Origin: Rhizobiaceae bacterium
Lineage (GTDB): Bacteria; Pseudomonadota; Alphaproteobacteria; Rhizobiales; Rhizobiaceae
Direction: 5' to 3'
NCBI GenBank assembly: GCA_025698895.1
Contig: JAILWO010000001.1
Coordinates: 345,001 to 409,000 of the forward strand
Length of the DNA: 64,000 nucleotides
The position numbers and the translations under genes were made by a program. Each line of letters begins with the position of its first letter. Position 1 is the first letter of the stretch. Shown here piece after piece: positions 18,341 through 28,689 of this stretch. A model generated the notes under the pieces. It saw only the letters and a list, made by a program, of their open reading frames with translations. It was not told the DNA's origin and did no database searches.

Positions 18341-18682
18341 CCGAATCTCTTATTCTCTCGCTTCGGGTCTTGGGAATGTAAACAATGCACGTCGCCTCGC
18401 CTGGCGCGCTCCGCCTGCCGGTGCGCTGCTCTGTGCTGGCTATTGGCCGTGCCTGTGACGCTTACGCCACGTCGGTCCTGTTGTTATCGGTTGCGTGTCG
18501 CGATCCGGCGAGCCCCGCACGAAGCCATCAGCGTCGTCCACGCAAGGAGGCAGTTCTTTTCACGGGAACCGAATTCGTGACAGCACTGCCTGCTTCGTCT
18601 CATCCGGTGGCCGGACCCTAGCCGCAATCCTCCGCGATGCCAAGCGCTTTTTTGACGCGGGGTCATCCGCCACTTTCGGCCG
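18341..18682. other. 342-bp intergenic region between prmC and the DUF4167 gene
   Basis: I see no coding potential here; the open frames have no recognisable features. The region presumably holds the promoter of the DUF4167 gene (minus strand) and may end prmC transcription, but I found neither a clear -35/-10 pair nor a strong hairpin. It is AT-richer than the flanking genes just before 18360, which fits a promoter. Confidence 0.5.
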
Positions 18683-19537
18683 TCATCGGCGGAACAGAAG
18701 CGCTCTGACATGGCCGCCAAGATCATGTCGCTGCCCACCGGGCGTAAATCCATGACCCGCGAACAAGGCGTCCACCGCCTCCTGCTGGTCGTATCCGATC
18801 TCGACCGCGACAAAGCCGCCCTCGACCAAGTGATTCGGCGCTTCGGACGCGATCACACGATAAGCGTCCAGCCCGTCCTCGCCGCCGTCGAGCGCGACAT
18901 GCGGATCGTGATCGCGCACCTCGCGCGGCAGGTCGGGAATGTCCGATCCCCTTATATAGGGAGGATTGGAGACGATTCCATCGAATTTCCCCGAAACAGG
19001 TCGAAACCATGGCCCGTGACCGGTTTCGAACCGGCTCGCGAGCCCCAGCGCCACCGCATTGGCGCGCGCGGTCTCAAGGGCGCCCGCGGAGATGTCTGTC
19101 GCAAGCATCGTCGCTTGCGGAACACCCTGCAGAAGCGCCAGCGCGACCGCGCCCGTGCCCGTGCCCAGGTCGAGAGCGCGCGCCGCGCCTTTGCCGTCCG
19201 CGATCTTCCGCAGCGCCGGAAGCGCCAGCTCCACCAGGGCTTCCGTGTCGGGCCTGGGATCGAGCGTGTCTTTCGAGACCGCCAGCGAAAGTCCGAAAAA
19301 TTCGCGCGATCCGATGATCCGGTATACCGGCTCGCCCGCGACCCGACGCGCAAGCATGGCCTCGACGCGTTCGACGGTCGCCGGATCAATCTCTCTTTCC
19401 GGTGTGCGGATGGCGTCCAGCCGGCTTGTCCCGGTGGCCTGTTCCACCAGGAGCCGGGCATCGAGCGCCGCGTCTTCGACGCCCGCCTCGGCAAGCAGGC
19501 GCCGTGCCCTGGCGTGAACATCCACCAGCGCGGTCAT
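18683..19537 (-). CDS. prmC: Release factor glutamine methyltransferase PrmC (HemK)
   Basis: A 284-residue S-adenosylmethionine-dependent enzyme that N5-methylates the glutamine of the GGQ motif in peptide release factors. The catalytic NPPY motif is present (IVSNPPYIRGSDIPDL, about residues 193-208). The SAM-binding signature LDLGTGTGAVALALL is at about residues 120-134, and a small helical N-terminal domain precedes both. It lies 62 bp downstream of prfA on the same strand, so enzyme and substrate are encoded together. Confidence 0.95.
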   Translation of the reverse strand: MTALVDVHARARRLLAEAGVEDAALDARLLVEQATGTSRLDAIRTPEREIDPATVERVEAMLARRVAGEPVYRIIGSREFFGLSLAVSKDTLDPRPDTEALVELALPALRKIADGKGAARALDLGTGTGAVALALLQGVPQATMLATDISAGALETARANAVALGLASRFETGHGPWFRPVSGKFDGIVSNPPYIRGSDIPDLPREVRDHDPHVALDGGEDGLDAYRVIASEAPNHLVEGGFVAVEIGYDQQEAVDALFAGHGFTPGGQRHDLGGHVRALLFRR

Positions 19538-19599
19538 GAAGGGCGCCGTCGGCAGCGGTCTTTGACGGTCCGCGTAGAGCGGGGCGAATCCATGCGGAC

Positions 19600-20673
19600 C
19601 TACTCCGTCTCCTCCGCCATCAGCCTGGCCTGATGGTCGGCGATCAGCGCGTCGACGATCTCGTCCAGATCGCCCTCGATCACGCGGTCGAGCTTGTAGA
19701 GGGTAAGGTTGATGCGGTGGTCGGTCACGCGCCCCTGCGGGAAATTGTAGGTGCGGATGCGCTCGGACCGGTCGCCCGAGCCAACCTGCAGCCGCCGCGC
19801 CTCCGAGCGCTCGTCGGCGGCACGGGTCCGTTCGATGTCGTAGAGCTTGGCACGCAGCACCTGCATGGCGCGCGCCCTGTTCTGATGCTGCGACTTCTCC
19901 GCCGACACCACCATGATGCCGGTCGGCAGATGCGTCAGGCGCACGGCCGAATCGGTCGTGTTGACATGCTGGCCACCGGCCCCCGATGCCCGCATCGTGT
20001 CGACGCGGATGTCCTCGGCCCTGATGTCGATGTCGACATCCTCGGCCTCGGGCAGCACCGCGACCGTGGCCGCCGATGTGTGGATGCGCCCGCCGGCCTC
20101 GGTCTCGGGCACGCGCTGCACGCGATGCACGCCCGATTCGAATTTCAGCTTCGAGAACACGCCGCGCCCCGAAACGGTGGCGATCACCTCCTTGTAGCCG
20201 CCGCGTTCGCCCTCGCTCGCCGAGAGGAGCTCGACCTTCCAGCCCTGCGCGGCGGCGTAGCGCTCATACATGCGAAACAGGTCGCCGGCAAAGAGCGCCG
20301 CCTCGTCGCCGCCGGTCCCGGCGCGAATCTCCAGTATGGCGTTCTTGCTGTCGGCCTCGTCGCGCGGCAGGAGCAACACCCTTATGTCGGCCGCCAGCTT
20401 CTCCACCTTCGCCTCCAGCTCCGGCAGCTCCGCCTCGGCCAGTTCACGCATTTCGACGTCTGTTGCCTTGTCGGCCAGCATGGTCTCGAGATCGGCCAGT
20501 TCGGCTTCGGCCGCGCGCAGCGCCCGGACGGCGCGGGCCATGTCCTCCAGCTCGGAATATTCCGACGCCAGCTTCACATAGGTCGCAGAATCCGGGCCGG
20601 CCGCCATCTGCGCCTCGATCAGTTCGAAGCGCTTCAGGACCTGGTCCATCCGGTCGCGGGGCAGTTCGGTCAT
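19600..20673 (-). CDS. prfA: Peptide chain release factor 1
   Basis: A 357-residue class I release factor that ends translation at UAA and UAG. The GGQ motif that reaches the peptidyl-transferase centre is in [16 protein letters not shown]. The motif [16 protein letters not shown] and the C-terminal [17 protein letters not shown] block are typical of RF1. Length is normal. It sits between ptsP (10 bp upstream) and prmC, in the same operon. Confidence 0.97.
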   Translation of the reverse strand: MTELPRDRMDQVLKRFELIEAQMAAGPDSATYVKLASEYSELEDMARAVRALRAAEAELADLETMLADKATDVEMRELAEAELPELEAKVEKLAADIRVLLLPRDEADSKNAILEIRAGTGGDEAALFAGDLFRMYERYAAAQGWKVELLSASEGERGGYKEVIATVSGRGVFSKLKFESGVHRVQRVPETEAGGRIHTSAATVAVLPEAEDVDIDIRAEDIRVDTMRASGAGGQHVNTTDSAVRLTHLPTGIMVVSAEKSQHQNRARAMQVLRAKLYDIERTRAADERSEARRLQVGSGDRSERIRTYNFPQGRVTDHRINLTLYKLDRVIEGDLDEIVDALIADHQARLMAEETE

Positions 20674-20683
20674 AAAAGAGGTC

Positions 20684-22954
20684 TCAGAGCGGGATCGAAT
20701 TGTCTGCGGCGAATTGCGACAGTTCGGCGCGTATGTCGAGTCGCCCGCTTTCGGCCGCCACCAGGTCGTCGAGCAGGGCCTCGAGCTTGCCGACCGGCAA
20801 TTCGCACAGCATGGCCTTGACCGGCCCGATCGCGGCCGGCGCCATCGAGATCGAGCGAAAGCCGAGCCCGATCAGCGCCATCGCCGAAATGGTGCGCCCG
20901 GCCAGTTCCCCGCACAGCGTCACCGGCACGTCGGCGGCACGTCCCGCCTTCACGATCTGCTTGAGCACCCGCAGGAACGGCGTCGACAGCGGATCGAAGC
21001 GGTCGCCGATCTGGGCGTTGCCACGGTCGGCGGCCATGACGAACTGGAACAGGTCATTGGAGCCGACCGAGGCGAAATCGACCGTTCCCATGAGTTCGTC
21101 GAGCTGCCACAGCAGCGACGGCACTTCGATCATGGCACCCAGCTTGAGCAGCGTCGGCAGATCGTAGCCATGGCGCGACAGGTGCCGCACTTCCCTGTCG
21201 ATCAGTTCGCGCGCCTGGAATATCTCGCCGATCTCGGTGACCATCGGCAGCATCAACCTGAGTTCCCGACCGGCCGCAGCGCGCAGCAGCGCCCTCACCT
21301 GCGTCCTCAACAGACCCGGACGATCCAGCGTCAGCCGGATCGCCCGCCAGCCGAGCGCGGGGTTCTCCTCCTGCACCGCACCGTTGAAATAGGGCAGCAC
21401 CTTGTCGCCGCCGATGTCGATGGTCCGGAAAGTCACCGGCTTGTCGCCGGCCATCTCCAGCACCTCGCGATAGAGCAGTTCCTGCGCCTCCGCCCGCGGG
21501 AAGGTGGCCGCCACCATGAACTGCAGCTCGGTGCGGAACAGGCCGATGCCGGCCGCGCCCGATTCGGCAAGCTGCGGCAGGTCGACCGACAGGCCGGCAT
21601 TCATGAAAAGGTCGACCTTCACCCCGTCGGCCGAGACCGAGGGCCGGTCGCGCAACTCGCGATAGAGTTCCTGACGCCGAGCGCGGAAGCGCACCTTTTC
21701 GGCATAGGCCGCCTCGACATCGCCCTGCGGGCGAAGCTGGACGCGCCCCTCCTCGCCGTCGACGATGATGGCGTCGCCATTCTCGGCCATCGAGACCACG
21801 CCCTTGACCTGGCCGGCGACGGGAATGCCCATGGCGCGCGCCACGATGACGACGTGGCTCGTCACCGACGCGTCCTCCAGCACCAGGCCCCTGAGCTTGT
21901 CGCGCGGATAGTCCAGCAATTCGGCCGCGCCCATGGTGCGCGACACGATGATGGCGTCGCGCGGCAGGCTGGCGGCGACCGCTTCGGGCCCGCGTCCCAT
22001 CAGCTGCCGCAGCAGCCGGTTGGCGAGGTCGTCGAAATCGCTCATCCGCTCGCGCATGAACGGGTCGGTCATGTGCATCATGCGCGCGCGCATGTCGGAC
22101 TGCACCTTCTCGACCGCCGCCTCCGCGGTCAGTCCGTTGCGGATCGCTTCTTCCAGGCGACGCACCCAGCCCCGGTCATGGGCGAACATGCGATAGGCCT
22201 CCAGCACCGCGCGATGCTCGCCCTCGAAGGCCACGTCCCGGCGCGACAGCATGTCGTCAATCGAGATCCTGAGCGAGCCCAGCGCCGTCTCGAGCCGGCG
22301 CACCTCCTGCTCGGCGTCCTCGTTGAACAGATTGGTGACGACGATGCGCGGCTCGTGCAGCACGACATGCCCCAGGCCCACGCCCTCGTTGAAGGGCTGG
22401 CCGGTGAAGCTCACCGGCCGCGACAGGTCGAGCTCGACGCCGGGTCTGTTCAGCCGGGCCAGCGTCCCGGTCGCGATCATTTCCGCAATCACCATGGCAG
22501 TGGTTTCAAGCGCCTCGACTTCGTCATCGCGGTAGCTGCGATTCGTCCGGTTCTGGACGACGAGCACGCCCAAAGTGCGGCCCGCCCTCAGAACCGGCAC
22601 GCCGAGGAAGGAATTGTAGATCTCCTCGCCCGTCTCCGGCAGGTACGTGAAGGCCGGGTGGCGCTGCGCGTCGGACAAGTTGAGTGCGCGGGCGCTGGCC
22701 GCGATCGTGCCGACGAGGCCCTGGCCGAGCTTGAGTTGCGCCAGATGGACCGCCGAGGGATTGAGACCCTGGGTGGCGTAGAGTTCCAGAACCGAATCGG
22801 CCCTCAGCACGTAGAGCGAGCACACTTCGGCCACCATGTTCGCGGCGATCTCGCGAACGATGCGGTCGAGCCGCTCTTGGGGCTCCAGCGCTTCTGCCAT
22901 GAGTTCGCGCAGGCGCCTCAGCAGCACGCGCGGACCCCCGGGATTGTCCCGCAT
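20684..22954 (-). CDS. ptsP: Phosphoenolpyruvate-protein phosphotransferase PtsP (EI-Ntr)
   Basis: A 756-residue first enzyme of the nitrogen-related phosphotransferase system, passing phosphate from PEP to NPr. An N-terminal GAF domain (about residues 1-165) binds small molecules such as glutamine in characterised members. The phosphohistidine motif ASVTSH367VVIVARAMG follows. The PEP-binding TIM barrel carries LFRTELQFM and the catalytic-loop Cys in TLCGELAG. I chose the ATG at 22954 ([15 protein letters not shown]), which gives the usual length. prfA and prmC follow in the same operon. Confidence 0.95.
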   Translation of the reverse strand: MRDNPGGPRVLLRRLRELMAEALEPQERLDRIVREIAANMVAEVCSLYVLRADSVLELYATQGLNPSAVHLAQLKLGQGLVGTIAASARALNLSDAQRHPAFTYLPETGEEIYNSFLGVPVLRAGRTLGVLVVQNRTNRSYRDDEVEALETTAMVIAEMIATGTLARLNRPGVELDLSRPVSFTGQPFNEGVGLGHVVLHEPRIVVTNLFNEDAEQEVRRLETALGSLRISIDDMLSRRDVAFEGEHRAVLEAYRMFAHDRGWVRRLEEAIRNGLTAEAAVEKVQSDMRARMMHMTDPFMRERMSDFDDLANRLLRQLMGRGPEAVAASLPRDAIIVSRTMGAAELLDYPRDKLRGLVLEDASVTSHVVIVARAMGIPVAGQVKGVVSMAENGDAIIVDGEEGRVQLRPQGDVEAAYAEKVRFRARRQELYRELRDRPSVSADGVKVDLFMNAGLSVDLPQLAESGAAGIGLFRTELQFMVAATFPRAEAQELLYREVLEMAGDKPVTFRTIDIGGDKVLPYFNGAVQEENPALGWRAIRLTLDRPGLLRTQVRALLRAAAGRELRLMLPMVTEIGEIFQARELIDREVRHLSRHGYDLPTLLKLGAMIEVPSLLWQLDELMGTVDFASVGSNDLFQFVMAADRGNAQIGDRFDPLSTPFLRVLKQIVKAGRAADVPVTLCGELAGRTISAMALIGLGFRSISMAPAAIGPVKAMLCELPVGKLEALLDDLVAAESGRLDIRAELSQFAADNSIPL

Positions 22955-23029
22955 CGGCGTCCCTTCCAATGGCGTCGCGCCGCCGGCCCGTGCGCCAGCG
23001 GCCCTCACGCCACGCTGAAAATTACAAGT

Positions 23030-24283
23030 TTACTGCTTATCGAGCCCGTAGACCGAATGCAAAGTTCTCACCGCCAGCTCGGTATAGGCGCCGTCGATCA
23101 GGATTGAGATCTTGATCTCGGACGTGGTGATGGCGCGTATGTTGACGCCCTTCTCCGACAGCGCCCTGAAGGCGGTGGCCGCCACGCCGGCATGGCTTCT
23201 CATGCCGATGCCGATCACCGACACCTTGGCCATGCCCTCGTCGTGCTGGATGGCGTCGAATCCGATCTCGGGGCGGATGCTCTCCAGCAGCGCCACCGCC
23301 TTGGCGGCATCCCCCTGCGGCACGGTGAACGTCATGTCGGTGCGCGAACCGTCCTCGGAAATGTTCTGGACGATCATGTCGACATTGATGTTGGCCTCGG
23401 CCAGCGGTCCGAAGATGCCCGCCGCCACGCCCGGCCTGTCGGCCACCCGTCGCAGCGAAATCTGGGCTTCGTCTCTCGCATAGGCGATGCCTGTGACGAC
23501 CTGGCTTTCCACGATTTCATCCTCGTCGCAAATCAGCGTTCCGGGCGGGTTCTCAAGATCGCCCATGCCGGGGGCGTCCGGCTCGTCGAAGGAGGAGCGC
23601 ACGAAGGTGCGCACCTTGTGCACCATGGCCAGCTCCACCGAGCGCACCTGCAGCACCTTGGCGCCGAGCGAGGCCATTTCCAGCATTTCCTCGAACGATA
23701 TCTTCGCAAGCCGCCTGGCCTTCGGCTCGATCCTGGGATCGGTCGTATAGACCCCGTCCACGTCGGTATAGATGTCGCAGCGGTCGGCACCGACCGCCGC
23801 CGCGATCGCCACGGCGCTCGTGTCGGAGCCGCCCCGGCCGAGCGTGGAAATGCGGTTGTCGGGCGCGATGCCCTGAAAGCCGGCGATCACCGCAACCTGC
23901 CCCTCGCCGAAACGCTTCACCAGGAAGGAGCCGTCGATGCCGGTGATCCGCGCCGCGCCGTGCGCCCCGTCGGTGCGAATGGGAATCTGCCAGCCCTGCC
24001 ACGAGCGGGCGTGGACGCCCATCTGCTGCAGCACGATCGCCAGGAGCCCCGACGTCACCTGCTCGCCGGATGCCACCACCGCGTCGTATTCGCGCGCGTC
24101 GTGCATGGGGGATGCCTCGCGCGTCCAGCCCACCAACTCATTGGTCTTGCCAGCCATGGCCGAGACGACGACGGCGACCTGGTGGCCCGCGTCGACCTCG
24201 CGCTTGACGTGGCGCGCCACGTTGCGGATGCGGGCGATGTCGGCGACGGAGGTCCCGCCGAACTTCATCACGATGCGCGCCAT
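23030..24283 (-). CDS. lysC: Aspartate kinase
   Basis: A 417-residue kinase catalysing the first step from aspartate to lysine, threonine and methionine. The N-terminal KFGGTSV motif and the kinase fold are followed by two ACT domains (about residues 265-417) that mediate feedback inhibition. The ATG at 24283 (MARIVMKFGGTS) is clearly the start; the longer open frame upstream lacks homology features. It lies just upstream of ptsP on the same strand with a 75-bp gap, a conserved order in Hyphomicrobiales. It is divergent from ubiG. Confidence 0.97.
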   Translation of the reverse strand: MARIVMKFGGTSVADIARIRNVARHVKREVDAGHQVAVVVSAMAGKTNELVGWTREASPMHDAREYDAVVASGEQVTSGLLAIVLQQMGVHARSWQGWQIPIRTDGAHGAARITGIDGSFLVKRFGEGQVAVIAGFQGIAPDNRISTLGRGGSDTSAVAIAAAVGADRCDIYTDVDGVYTTDPRIEPKARRLAKISFEEMLEMASLGAKVLQVRSVELAMVHKVRTFVRSSFDEPDAPGMGDLENPPGTLICDEDEIVESQVVTGIAYARDEAQISLRRVADRPGVAAGIFGPLAEANINVDMIVQNISEDGSRTDMTFTVPQGDAAKAVALLESIRPEIGFDAIQHDEGMAKVSVIGIGMRSHAGVAATAFRALSEKGVNIRAITTSEIKISILIDGAYTELAVRTLHSVYGLDKQ

Positions 24284-24485
24284 GGTAAAAAATTCGTTCC
24301 CGGTCACGCGGCGCGCACGGGGCGCTTCCGCGCCAGATTGATTGAGCATTTCGGCGAGGCGCGGCTTCCATAGCCAAGCGCCGCCCGCCGCGCAAGCTGG
24401 CCGCGCGCCGCCGGGTAACCGTATCGCCGCTTGACAATGGCCGCTGCTCTTACGACTTGATGGCGCTGGAAGGGAGACCCGCGCC

Positions 24486-25235
24486 ATGGCCGAGCCGCAG
24501 CGTACGACCATCGACACGGACGAGATCGACCGCTTTTCGGCGCTTGCCGCCGAATGGTGGGACCCCAACGGCAAGTTCCGTCCCCTGCACAAATTCAATC
24601 CGGTGCGCCTGGCCTGTATCCGCGATCAGGTCGCGGCCCGATTCGGCCGCGACCCGCGCGCCGCGCAGCCCTTCAAGGGGCTGCGCTTCCTCGATATCGG
24701 CTGCGGTGGCGGACTTCTGTGCGAGCCCATGGCCCGCCTCGGCGCCGAAGTCGTCGGCGCGGACGCCTCGGAGACCAATATCGAGGTGGCCAGGCTTCAT
24801 GCCGCCGCCGCCAAGCTGAAGATCGACTACCGCGCCACGACGGCCGAGGCGCTGGCCGATGCCGGCGAACGGTTCGACGTGATCCTCAACATGGAAGTGG
24901 TCGAGCATGTCGCCGACATGCCGTATTACATTTCCCGCTGCGCCGAGATGGTGAAGCCGTCCGGCATCATGTTCGTGGCCACCATAAACCGCACGCTCAA
25001 GGCGCTGGGGCTGGCCATCATCGGCGCGGAATTCGTGCTGCGCTGGCTGCCGCGCGGCACGCACCAGTTCAACAAGCTTGTTCGCCCGTCGGAACTGGAA
25101 CAGGCGCTCGATGCCGGTGGTATGCGCGTCGTCGACCGCACCGGCGTCATCTACAACCCGTTGTCGGACCGCTGGCTGCGCTCCCGGGACATGGACGTCA
25201 ACTACATGATGCTGGCCGAAAAGCCGGCGAACTGA
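24486..25235 (+). CDS. ubiG: Ubiquinone biosynthesis O-methyltransferase UbiG
   Basis: A 249-residue SAM-dependent methyltransferase carrying out both O-methylations in ubiquinone synthesis. The start region [20 protein letters not shown] is diagnostic. The SAM-binding motif [19 protein letters not shown] (about residues 69-87) and the late motif [12 protein letters not shown] are present. A GGAAGGGAGA ribosome binding site precedes the ATG. It is divergent from lysC; a TTGACA element at 24431-24436 could be its -35 box. Confidence 0.95.
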   Translation: MAEPQRTTIDTDEIDRFSALAAEWWDPNGKFRPLHKFNPVRLACIRDQVAARFGRDPRAAQPFKGLRFLDIGCGGGLLCEPMARLGAEVVGADASETNIEVARLHAAAAKLKIDYRATTAEALADAGERFDVILNMEVVEHVADMPYYISRCAEMVKPSGIMFVATINRTLKALGLAIIGAEFVLRWLPRGTHQFNKLVRPSELEQALDAGGMRVVDRTGVIYNPLSDRWLRSRDMDVNYMMLAEKPAN

Positions 25236-25256
25236 GGCGTTTCGCTCGGCCCGAGG

Positions 25257-26153
25257 CTACGCCTTGCTTGCCTGCGCCTGCGCCTTCGACGTCATCAGCA
25301 CGCCAGCGGTGACGATCAGCGCGCCCGCCCAGGTCAGCAGCGAATAGCGCTCGCCCAGGAAGACTGTACCGGAAAACAGCCCCACGGCCGCGGCGACATA
25401 GCCGATCTGGCTCAGATAGACCGGCCCGCCAACCGCCTGCAGGCGAAAGAAGAAGGCGAACATACCCGCCGCCGCGGCGACCTGGGCCGCGACCAGCCAC
25501 GGCATGCCGGGAAGCAGCGCGAAGGCGCCGCCTTGCCCCAGCGCAAGCAACAGCGCCAGGGTCATGACGGCGGATGCCAGATGGCTGCCGGCGGCCAGTT
25601 CGATCGTGCCGGCACCCCTGGGCCAGCCCCAGCTCCGATAAACGTTGCCGGCGGCCAGAAAGACGGGGATGGCCAGGCCGACCGCAACCCACACCAGGTC
25701 CGCCGGCCGACCCACCTCGCCCCGTGTGGTCGCAACGAGCAGCGCGCCGGCGAAACCGACGGTGATTCCGGCCACGCCCAGCGCGTTCGGCCGCTGCACG
25801 CCGGTGCCGATCGACATGATCAGGGTCAGGATCGGCGTCAGCGTGAACATCACGCCGGTGTAGCCGGCGCCCAGATGCGGAATGGCCGAAAACATCAGGA
25901 AATTGGGGATCGCGTAGGAGATAGCCGCCACGACCGCGAAATAGCGCAGCCTGGTTCCGTCCAGCCCCATCCGCCCGCCCGACGCCAGCAGCGCGGCCAG
26001 GAGCACACCACCCGCGCCCGCCGAGATCACGAACGACCAGATCAGGGCCGGCACGCCGGCATCCGTCGCGATGCGCGCGAAAGGCAGGGTGAGGCCAAGC
26101 AGGCCTCCGGTCACCACCAGCAGCGCGAGCGCCGAGTTCCAGAGGCCTGTCAC
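25257..26153 (-). CDS. EamA/DMT-superfamily transporter
   Basis: A 298-residue inner-membrane protein with about ten hydrophobic segments arranged as two EamA repeats. The second repeat contains the typical YLSQIGYVAAAVGLFSGTVFLGERYSLLTWAGALIV end block (seen in pieces at about residues 232-268). Family members export amino acids, metabolites or drugs; the substrate cannot be inferred. It stands alone between convergent ubiG and the DUF1178 gene. Confidence 0.88.
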   Translation of the reverse strand: MTGLWNSALALLVVTGGLLGLTLPFARIATDAGVPALIWSFVISAGAGGVLLAALLASGGRMGLDGTRLRYFAVVAAISYAIPNFLMFSAIPHLGAGYTGVMFTLTPILTLIMSIGTGVQRPNALGVAGITVGFAGALLVATTRGEVGRPADLVWVAVGLAIPVFLAAGNVYRSWGWPRGAGTIELAAGSHLASAVMTLALLLALGQGGAFALLPGMPWLVAAQVAAAAGMFAFFFRLQAVGGPVYLSQIGYVAAAVGLFSGTVFLGERYSLLTWAGALIVTAGVLMTSKAQAQASKA

Positions 26154-26200
26154 AGGGAAGCGACGGACAAGAGCACGAAAAATCGAACCCGGCTATCCAT

Positions 26201-26626
26201 TCAGTTCCGGTCGTCGGGGAGCACGGGCAACGGCATGAACTCCACCCCGTCCTCGGCCAGTCCCTTGGCCTCCTCAAGCGTCGCCTCGCCGTAGATGCCG
26301 CGCGCCTCGCTCTCGCCGAAATGGATCTTGCGCGCCTCCTCGGCGAACCTGTCGCCGACATAATCGGCGTTTTCGCGCATTTTTTGCGTGACGGCCTTGA
26401 GCTCGGCCATCATCTTCTTCTGCGTCTCGCTGGCCGCCAGCGCCAGCCTCTCCTTCTTCCTGCCCGTCGAGACCGCCGGCGCCATCAGCGCCTTCTCGAC
26501 CTTGTGCGACCCGCAGAAAGGGCAGTCCAGCAAGCCGCGCCTGGCCTGGGTGTCGAAATCCTCGTTGTTCTTGAACCAGCCTTCGAACTCATGGTCCTTG
26601 TCGCACGCCAGCGAAAAGCGGATCAC
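26201..26626 (-). CDS. DUF1178 family protein with zinc-ribbon-like Cys motif
   Basis: A 141-residue protein. The N-terminus MIRFSLACDKDHEFEGWF and the pair C35-P-F-C38, together with C8 and H12, suggest a small metal-binding ribbon like that of FmdB-type proteins. The C-terminal half is helical and charged. The start is a GTG at 26626, in the sequence GTGA that overlaps the TGA stop of the nitrilase gene by 4 bp, so the two are translationally coupled. No function is known to me. Confidence 0.85.
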   Translation of the reverse strand: MIRFSLACDKDHEFEGWFKNNEDFDTQARRGLLDCPFCGSHKVEKALMAPAVSTGRKKERLALAASETQKKMMAELKAVTQKMRENADYVGDRFAEEARKIHFGESEARGIYGEATLEEAKGLAEDGVEFMPLPVLPDDRN

Positions 26627-27495
26627 GATGCCGCGCCTCTCAATGTCGCCTGGTCGGAGGCGGTCTCGACGGTGAAGTCGCGCGCGTTCCTCAGATTCGG
26701 CACCTTGCCGCGCGCTGCCGCCGAGGCATCCGTGTCGATCTCGGCATAGGCGATGCCCGGCTCGTCGCCATCGACCTCCGCCGCGATCCGCCCCCAGGGA
26801 TCGACGATCAGCGAATGGCCATAGGTCTCCCGCCCGTCCTCGTGGCGGCCGCCCTGCGCGGCGGCGATCACCCACGCGCCGTTCTCGATGGCGCGCGCCC
26901 GGATCAGCACGTGCCAGTGCGCCTCGCCGGTCTGCCGGGTGAATGCCGCCGGAACGGTCAGCACCTGCGCGCCGGCCAGCGCCTCGGCCCGGAAAAGCCG
27001 TGGGAAGCGCAGATCGTAACACACCGCCATGCCCATCCGGGCGAAAGGCAGATCGGCCACGACAGCCTGTCCGCCGGGACGATAGGTCGCCGATTCGCGC
27101 CAGCTTTCTCCGTGGTCCAGGTCGACGTCGAACATATGAATCTTGTCATAGGTGGCCAGCAGCGCGCCATCTGAGCCGAACAGGAAGGCACGGTTCGCCA
27201 CCTTGCCCGTGTCCGCGCCCTCGAGCGCGATCGCCGTGGACCCAAGATGGACCACGATGCCCAGCTCCGCAGCCAGACGCGCCGCGGCGGCGGCCACCCC
27301 GTCGTCCGCTTCATGGGTGATCGCGGCTTGCAGCGCGGCCTTGTCGCGCACGAGAAGCCCGGTCATCTCCGGCGACTGCACGTAGTCGGCGCCGTTCGCG
27401 GCGGCCTCGCGCACCAGCTTTTCGAAGGCGTCTATGTTGCGGTCGATGTCGGTGCCGGACCGCATCTGCAGCACGGCGGCCTTGAAGACGGCCAT
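26623..27495 (-). CDS. Carbon-nitrogen hydrolase, Nit1/deaminated-glutathione-amidase-like
   Basis: A 290-residue nitrilase-superfamily amidase. The catalytic triad is present: E43 (QSPEMTG), K118 (YDKIHMFDVDL) and C159 (GMAVCYDLRFPRLFRAEAL). The KIHMFDVDL and CYDLRFP motifs match the Nit1/Nit2 branch, whose characterised members are metabolite-repair enzymes acting on deaminated glutathione or alpha-ketoglutaramate. Its place directly after grxC (11-bp gap), a glutathione-linked gene, fits the repair role, but the substrate is inferred. Confidence 0.9.
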   Translation of the reverse strand: MAVFKAAVLQMRSGTDIDRNIDAFEKLVREAAANGADYVQSPEMTGLLVRDKAALQAAITHEADDGVAAAAARLAAELGIVVHLGSTAIALEGADTGKVANRAFLFGSDGALLATYDKIHMFDVDLDHGESWRESATYRPGGQAVVADLPFARMGMAVCYDLRFPRLFRAEALAGAQVLTVPAAFTRQTGEAHWHVLIRARAIENGAWVIAAAQGGRHEDGRETYGHSLIVDPWGRIAAEVDGDEPGIAYAEIDTDASAAARGKVPNLRNARDFTVETASDQATLRGAAS

Positions 27496-27506
27496 GGTCG
27501 GGTCTC

Positions 27507-27773
27507 CTACGCCAGTTGCCCGGTCTTCAGCAGCGTGTCGAGCCGGCCTTCCCGTTCGAGCGCATGAAGATCGTCCGCTCCGCCGACATGGACGTCCGCG
27601 ACGAAAATCTGCGGGAAGGTGTAACGCCCCGAGCGGGCAATCATCTCCTGCCTGAGTTCCGGCGAGAAGCTCGCGTCATGTTCGGTGTAGTCCACGCCCT
27701 TCTCGTCCAGCAGCCGCTTGGCCGCCGTGCAATAGCCGCACATCATGCGCGTGTAGATCGTCACTTCCGTCAT
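27507..27773 (-). CDS. grxC: Glutaredoxin 3 (GrxC)
   Basis: An 88-residue glutathione-dependent thiol-disulfide oxidoreductase. The active site is C12-G-Y-C15 (MMCGYCTAAKRLL) rather than the more usual CPYC. The conserved TFPQIFV cis-proline loop and the GGADDLHALE glutathione-binding end are present. The start at 27773 (MTEVTIYTR) was chosen over an upstream ATG at 27830 because it matches the family N-terminus. It is first in a grxC-nitrilase-DUF1178 operon and follows comF. Confidence 0.94.
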   Translation of the reverse strand: MTEVTIYTRMMCGYCTAAKRLLDEKGVDYTEHDASFSPELRQEMIARSGRYTFPQIFVADVHVGGADDLHALEREGRLDTLLKTGQLA

Positions 27774-27801
27774 CGCCGGTCCCGCCGGTTTCCGTTGCCG
27801 C

Positions 27802-28593
27802 CTATATAGGCCGGCGCGACCCGCCGTCAAAGTCCCGCTCCGCCTCGTCGTCGCCGAAGCCCGGCACGACGCGCGCGAAGGTCAGCACGTCGATCCCGGC
27901 GGCCCCCGCGCGTCTGAGCGTCCTGGCCAGTGCCGAGACCGTCGCCCCCGTCGTCAGCACGTCGTCGACCAGCAGGACCCTCTTGCCTTTCACCCGCGGC
28001 CGCATCGCGTCGGGCACATGAAAGGCGCCACGCACATTGTCCTGCCTCGCCCTGATGCCGAGGCCCACCTGCTGGCGCGTGCGCCTCGTGCGCACGACGA
28101 CGTCCGGCCGGCACGGCACGTCGAACCGCGGCGCGAGATGCCGCGCCAGCTCGGCCGACTGGTTGAAGCGCCGCCCCAGGAAGCGCCAGCGATGCAGGGG
28201 CACCGGCACGATCAGATCGACCTCCCCAAGGAACTCGGCGCCGGCCCGCGCCATCCACCCGGCCATCCATGGCGCGAGGTCGGTGCGGTCGTTGTATTTG
28301 AGATCCTGCGCCAGGCGGCGTGCCAGCCCCGCATAGACCAGCGCCGCCCGCGCCCGGTCGTAGGGTGGCGGGTCCGCGATCGCGCCCGCCGAGACGAAAC
28401 CCTCGCCATGGTCATGATCGAACGGCAGCCCCGTCACCGCGCACCAAGGACGTTCGACGAAGGCGAGCTTCGCCCAGCAGCGCGCGCACATCGTCCCCGG
28501 CCGCGCAGTCATGCGCCGACAGCCCAGGCAGAGCGGCGGAAACATCGCCCGCCTGACGCCGGAGACGCCGGCATTGACGGCAGTCTTGAACAT
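27802..28593 (-). CDS. comF: ComF family phosphoribosyltransferase-like protein
   Basis: A 263-residue protein related to competence factor ComF. The N-terminal double zinc-finger region has FPPLCLGCRRM and MCARCWAKL. The C-terminal phosphoribosyltransferase motif is VLLVDDVLTTGATVSALA. The conserved central block PVPLHRWRFLGRRFNQSAELA is intact. Its cellular role outside competence is unclear. An alternative ATG at 28620 would add nine residues. It is divergent from the methyltransferase gene, and grxC follows on the same strand 28 bp away. Confidence 0.9.
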   Translation of the reverse strand: MFKTAVNAGVSGVRRAMFPPLCLGCRRMTARPGTMCARCWAKLAFVERPWCAVTGLPFDHDHGEGFVSAGAIADPPPYDRARAALVYAGLARRLAQDLKYNDRTDLAPWMAGWMARAGAEFLGEVDLIVPVPLHRWRFLGRRFNQSAELARHLAPRFDVPCRPDVVVRTRRTRQQVGLGIRARQDNVRGAFHVPDAMRPRVKGKRVLLVDDVLTTGATVSALARTLRRAGAAGIDVLTFARVVPGFGDDEAERDFDGGSRRPI

Positions 28594-28689
28594 TGCAGCC
28601 GAACCCGCCAGTTGAGGCATGATTATGCTGTCGACGGCGATGGCGCGCCACTGCCAGACAGGACCCACCGTCTCAGCCAAGGGATTGCT

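Noticed and set aside
20714-23107. A 797-codon open frame opposite ptsP
   Set aside because: Antisense shadow with Arg/His/Gln-rich, domain-free translation; ptsP has every catalytic motif in the other frame.
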